Positions 21,073 through 22,989 of a DNA stretch of 22,989 nucleotides are shown piece after piece. The notes under the pieces are model-generated. The model was not told where the DNA came from, searched no databases, and was given only the letters and a program-made list of their open reading frames with translations. The stretch's first letter is position 1, and each line of letters opens with the position of its first letter. Position numbers and translations under genes: made by a program. The DNA comes from JANLQX01 sp031406385 (GTDB taxonomy: Bacteria > Actinomycetota > Acidimicrobiia > Acidimicrobiales > JANYDT01): NCBI GenBank assembly GCA_031406385.1, contig JANOHI010000146.1, forward strand, positions 1-22,989. The letters run 5' to 3'.

Positions 21073-22782
21073 GTGACTGATTCATCCGCTCCACGTCCTG
21101 CCGCCGTTCGCGCCGTGGCGCAAGGCTGGCTCGCCACCGATCCCGACCCGGTCACCAGAGCCGAGACACAGGCGATGCTCGACGCGGCGGCGACCGGTGA
21201 CGCGAAAGCGGTGGACGATCTTGCCAACCGGTTCACCGGACGGCTCCAGTTCGGCACCGCCGGTATCCGCGCGGCCCTCGGCGCCGGTCCCCAGCGCATG
21301 AACAGGCTCGTCGTCCGCCAGACCGCAGCCGGCGTCGCCGCGGATCTCCTGGCGACGGTGCCCGACGCCGCCATTCGGGGCGTGGTGATCGGCGGCGACG
21401 CGCGGCATGGGTCGAAGGAGTTCGTGGAGGACGTGGCCGCGGTGCTGGCCGGCGCCGGCATCGCGTCGACGCGGTTCGCCGATCCGACGCCCACCCCGGT
21501 CGTGGCGTTCGCCACGAAGCACCTGAACGTTGCTGCCGGCATCCAGGTCACCGCGAGCCACAACCCGCCCGCTGACAACGGGATGAAGGTCTACTGGGGC
21601 GACGGCGCACAGATCGTGCCACCCGTCGACGCTCGCATTGCCGCAGCCATCGCCGTCGCAGCGAAGGGTCCGATCGAACTCGCGGAGCCCGCCAACCCGC
21701 TCGCCACCCTGTGCCCCACGACGTTGGTCGACCAGTACGTTGCCGGGGTGCTCGGTCTCGATCCGCACACCGCAGCCGCGGCCGACCGGGCGGCACTGAA
21801 GATCGTGATCACCCCGATGCATGGCGTCGGTGGAGCGCTGCTCATCCGTGTGCTCACCGAGGCGGGATTCACCGACGTCGTGCCGGTGGCCGAACAGTTC
21901 GCGCCGGACCCGGATTTCCCGACGGTCTCGTTCCCCAACCCCGAAGAGCCGGGGGCCCTCGACCTGGCCTTCGCCACGGCACGGCGGGTGAACGCCGACA
22001 TCATCATCGCCAACGACCCAGACGCCGACCGCTGCGCACTTGCGGTTCCTGATCCCTCGGTGGTCGGCGGGTGGCTCATGCTTCGTGGCGACGAGGTTGG
22101 CTGGGTGCTCGCCGATCATCTCCTCGGCGTTCCGTCGGACGACCCGCGACCGACGTTGCTGATCACCACCCTGGTCTCGTCGTCGCTGCTGTCGGCCATG
22201 GCGGCGCGTCGTGGCGCGACCTACGTGGAGACGCTCACCGGGTTCAAGTGGCTTGCCCGTGCAGCCATGGACCGCCCCGACCATCGGCTGGTCCTCGCAT
22301 ACGAGGAGGCGCTCGGCTACTGCGTCGGCGACCTCGTGGCGGATAAGGACGGCTTCAGCGCCGCCCTCGTGGCCGCCGACCTCGCCGCCCGCCGCAAGGC
22401 CGATGCTTCGTCGCTTCTCGGGGCTCTGAGCGACATCGAGGCGGTGTATGGGCGTTACGACACCTCGCAGTGGTCGCTTCGCTTTGACGGGCCGACCGCC
22501 GCCCAGGACATGGCGGCCCTCATGGTTCGCGCCCGCGCTGCCCACCCGACGGAGATCGCCGGATGCCCGGTGGTGGACGAGCGGGATTACCTCACCAACG
22601 ATCCGCCCGCCGATGTCGTCGCCTTCTCCCTCGGTGAAATCGGCCGCATCACGGTGCGCCCCAGTGGTACGGAACCGAAGTGCAAAGTGTATTTCGAGGT
22701 CGTGTCCCATGGCCCCGCTGCAGCGGTCACCGTGGATGAGCTCCGTCTGGCCATGGCCGTGGTTCTGGGTGTCCCGGCGTGA
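21073..22782 (+). CDS. Phosphohexomutase (phosphoglucomutase/phosphomannomutase family)
   Basis: About 569 residues, alpha-D-phosphohexomutase superfamily. RLQFGTAGIR (about 57-66) is the N-terminal motif, VTASHNPP contains the phosphoserine (S162), NDPDADR (about 314-320) binds the catalytic Mg, EEALGYCVGD is the sugar-binding loop, and RPSGTEPKCKVYFEV near the end binds phosphate. It interconverts sugar-1-phosphate and sugar-6-phosphate; whether the substrate is glucose, mannose or ribose/deoxyribose cannot be told by eye. Adjacency to deoC would suit a phosphopentomutase role, which is inference. GTG 21073, with GGGAGG at 21059-21064, is preferred over ATG 21001 and the upstream ATG at 20917. 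Confidence 0.9.
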   Translation: MTDSSAPRPAAVRAVAQGWLATDPDPVTRAETQAMLDAAATGDAKAVDDLANRFTGRLQFGTAGIRAALGAGPQRMNRLVVRQTAAGVAADLLATVPDAAIRGVVIGGDARHGSKEFVEDVAAVLAGAGIASTRFADPTPTPVVAFATKHLNVAAGIQVTASHNPPADNGMKVYWGDGAQIVPPVDARIAAAIAVAAKGPIELAEPANPLATLCPTTLVDQYVAGVLGLDPHTAAAADRAALKIVITPMHGVGGALLIRVLTEAGFTDVVPVAEQFAPDPDFPTVSFPNPEEPGALDLAFATARRVNADIIIANDPDADRCALAVPDPSVVGGWLMLRGDEVGWVLADHLLGVPSDDPRPTLLITTLVSSSLLSAMAARRGATYVETLTGFKWLARAAMDRPDHRLVLAYEEALGYCVGDLVADKDGFSAALVAADLAARRKADASSLLGALSDIEAVYGRYDTSQWSLRFDGPTAAQDMAALMVRARAAHPTEIAGCPVVDERDYLTNDPPADVVAFSLGEIGRITVRPSGTEPKCKVYFEVVSHGPAAAVTVDELRLAMAVVLGVPA

Positions 22783-22947
22783 CGCGACGACGCCGTTTGA
22801 TGCGAGTGATGGCTCTGCCGGTTGGTGTCGCGGCGCAATGCGACGACAGAGTTGTTGACGTGATGGCTCTGCCGCTGGGTGTCCCGGCGTGACGCGACGA
22901 CGCCGTTGTGCTGCCGGTGGCGGCTCTGCCGCTGGGTGTCCCGGCGT
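22765..22947 (+). repeat. Imperfect tandem repeat of about 55 bp starting in the mutase 3' end
   Basis: CTGGGTGTCCCGGCG recurs at 22765, 22875 and 22932, with a diverged copy at 22821 (GTTGGTGTCGCGGCG). Units are 56, 54 and 57 bp, each ending GGCTCTGCCG. The first copy contains the last codons and TGA of the mutase gene, so copies 3 and 4 repeat the same LGVPA-stop coding end. This is a tandem duplication over a gene end. The remaining 42 bases hold nothing recognisable. Confidence 0.8.
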
Positions 22948-22989
22948 GAGTGCGGAAGAGCGTAGTGGTGGGGGAGGGGGGTCTTCGGG

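Noticed and set aside
21082..22710. 542-codon open frame on the minus strand opposite the mutase
   Set aside because: It is antisense to a gene with all catalytic motifs, and its composition is only Arg/Gly/His-rich shadow sequence.

Overview
The window is high-GC DNA from an actinobacterium, most likely of the Acidimicrobiia (Ilumatobacter-like). Three things suggest this: the order gyrA, DUF3566 membrane protein, tRNA-Ile(GAT), tRNA-Ala(TGC), which is typical of Actinomycetota; several GTG starts and candidate leaderless starts; and Thr/Pro-rich exported domains. Taxonomy is inference. Nothing suggests a phage or plasmid backbone.

Layout. 1-5900: the 3' end of gyrA (with a short inverted piece of gyrA at the very edge), an ABC-F ATPase, a TadE-like protein, the DUF3566 protein, two tRNAs flanking a saccharopine-dehydrogenase-like protein, and a higBA-type toxin-antitoxin pair with a frameshifted toxin. 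6460-9547: a sugar module with a nucleotidyltransferase and an APH/NahK-like kinase on the minus strand, divergent from a Gfo/Idh/MocA oxidoreductase whose start codon overlaps that of the nucleotidyltransferase. 9660-12632: an exported protein with a DUF11-like domain and a histone-like Lys/Arg tail, then an ECF sigma factor fused in one chain to a zinc-binding anti-sigma-like motif, a membrane helix and a long Thr/Pro extracellular arm. A closely similar composite upstream element precedes both genes. 12888-14627: proS. 15118-18599: exported lipase, [3Fe-4S] ferredoxin, cytochrome P450 and PlsC-like acyltransferase, probably one operon. 18631-20878: a defence-like patch with a mazEF-type pair (toxin frameshifted) and an intact vapBC pair inserted between the end of deoC and a 210-bp duplicate of the deoC 3' end. 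21073-22782: a phosphohexomutase, followed by a tandem repeat of its own 3' end.

A roughly 72-bp two-hairpin repeat occurs three times (2276, 9582, 14646) in convergent, tandem and divergent intergenic regions, so it looks like a dispersed structured element rather than an ordinary terminator.

The strongest candidates for undescribed biology are the single-chain sigma/anti-sigma/membrane receptor with its co-regulated exported basic protein, the deoC-targeted vapBC cassette, and the hairpin repeat family. Two of the three toxin genes carry single-base frameshifts while all three antitoxins are intact.
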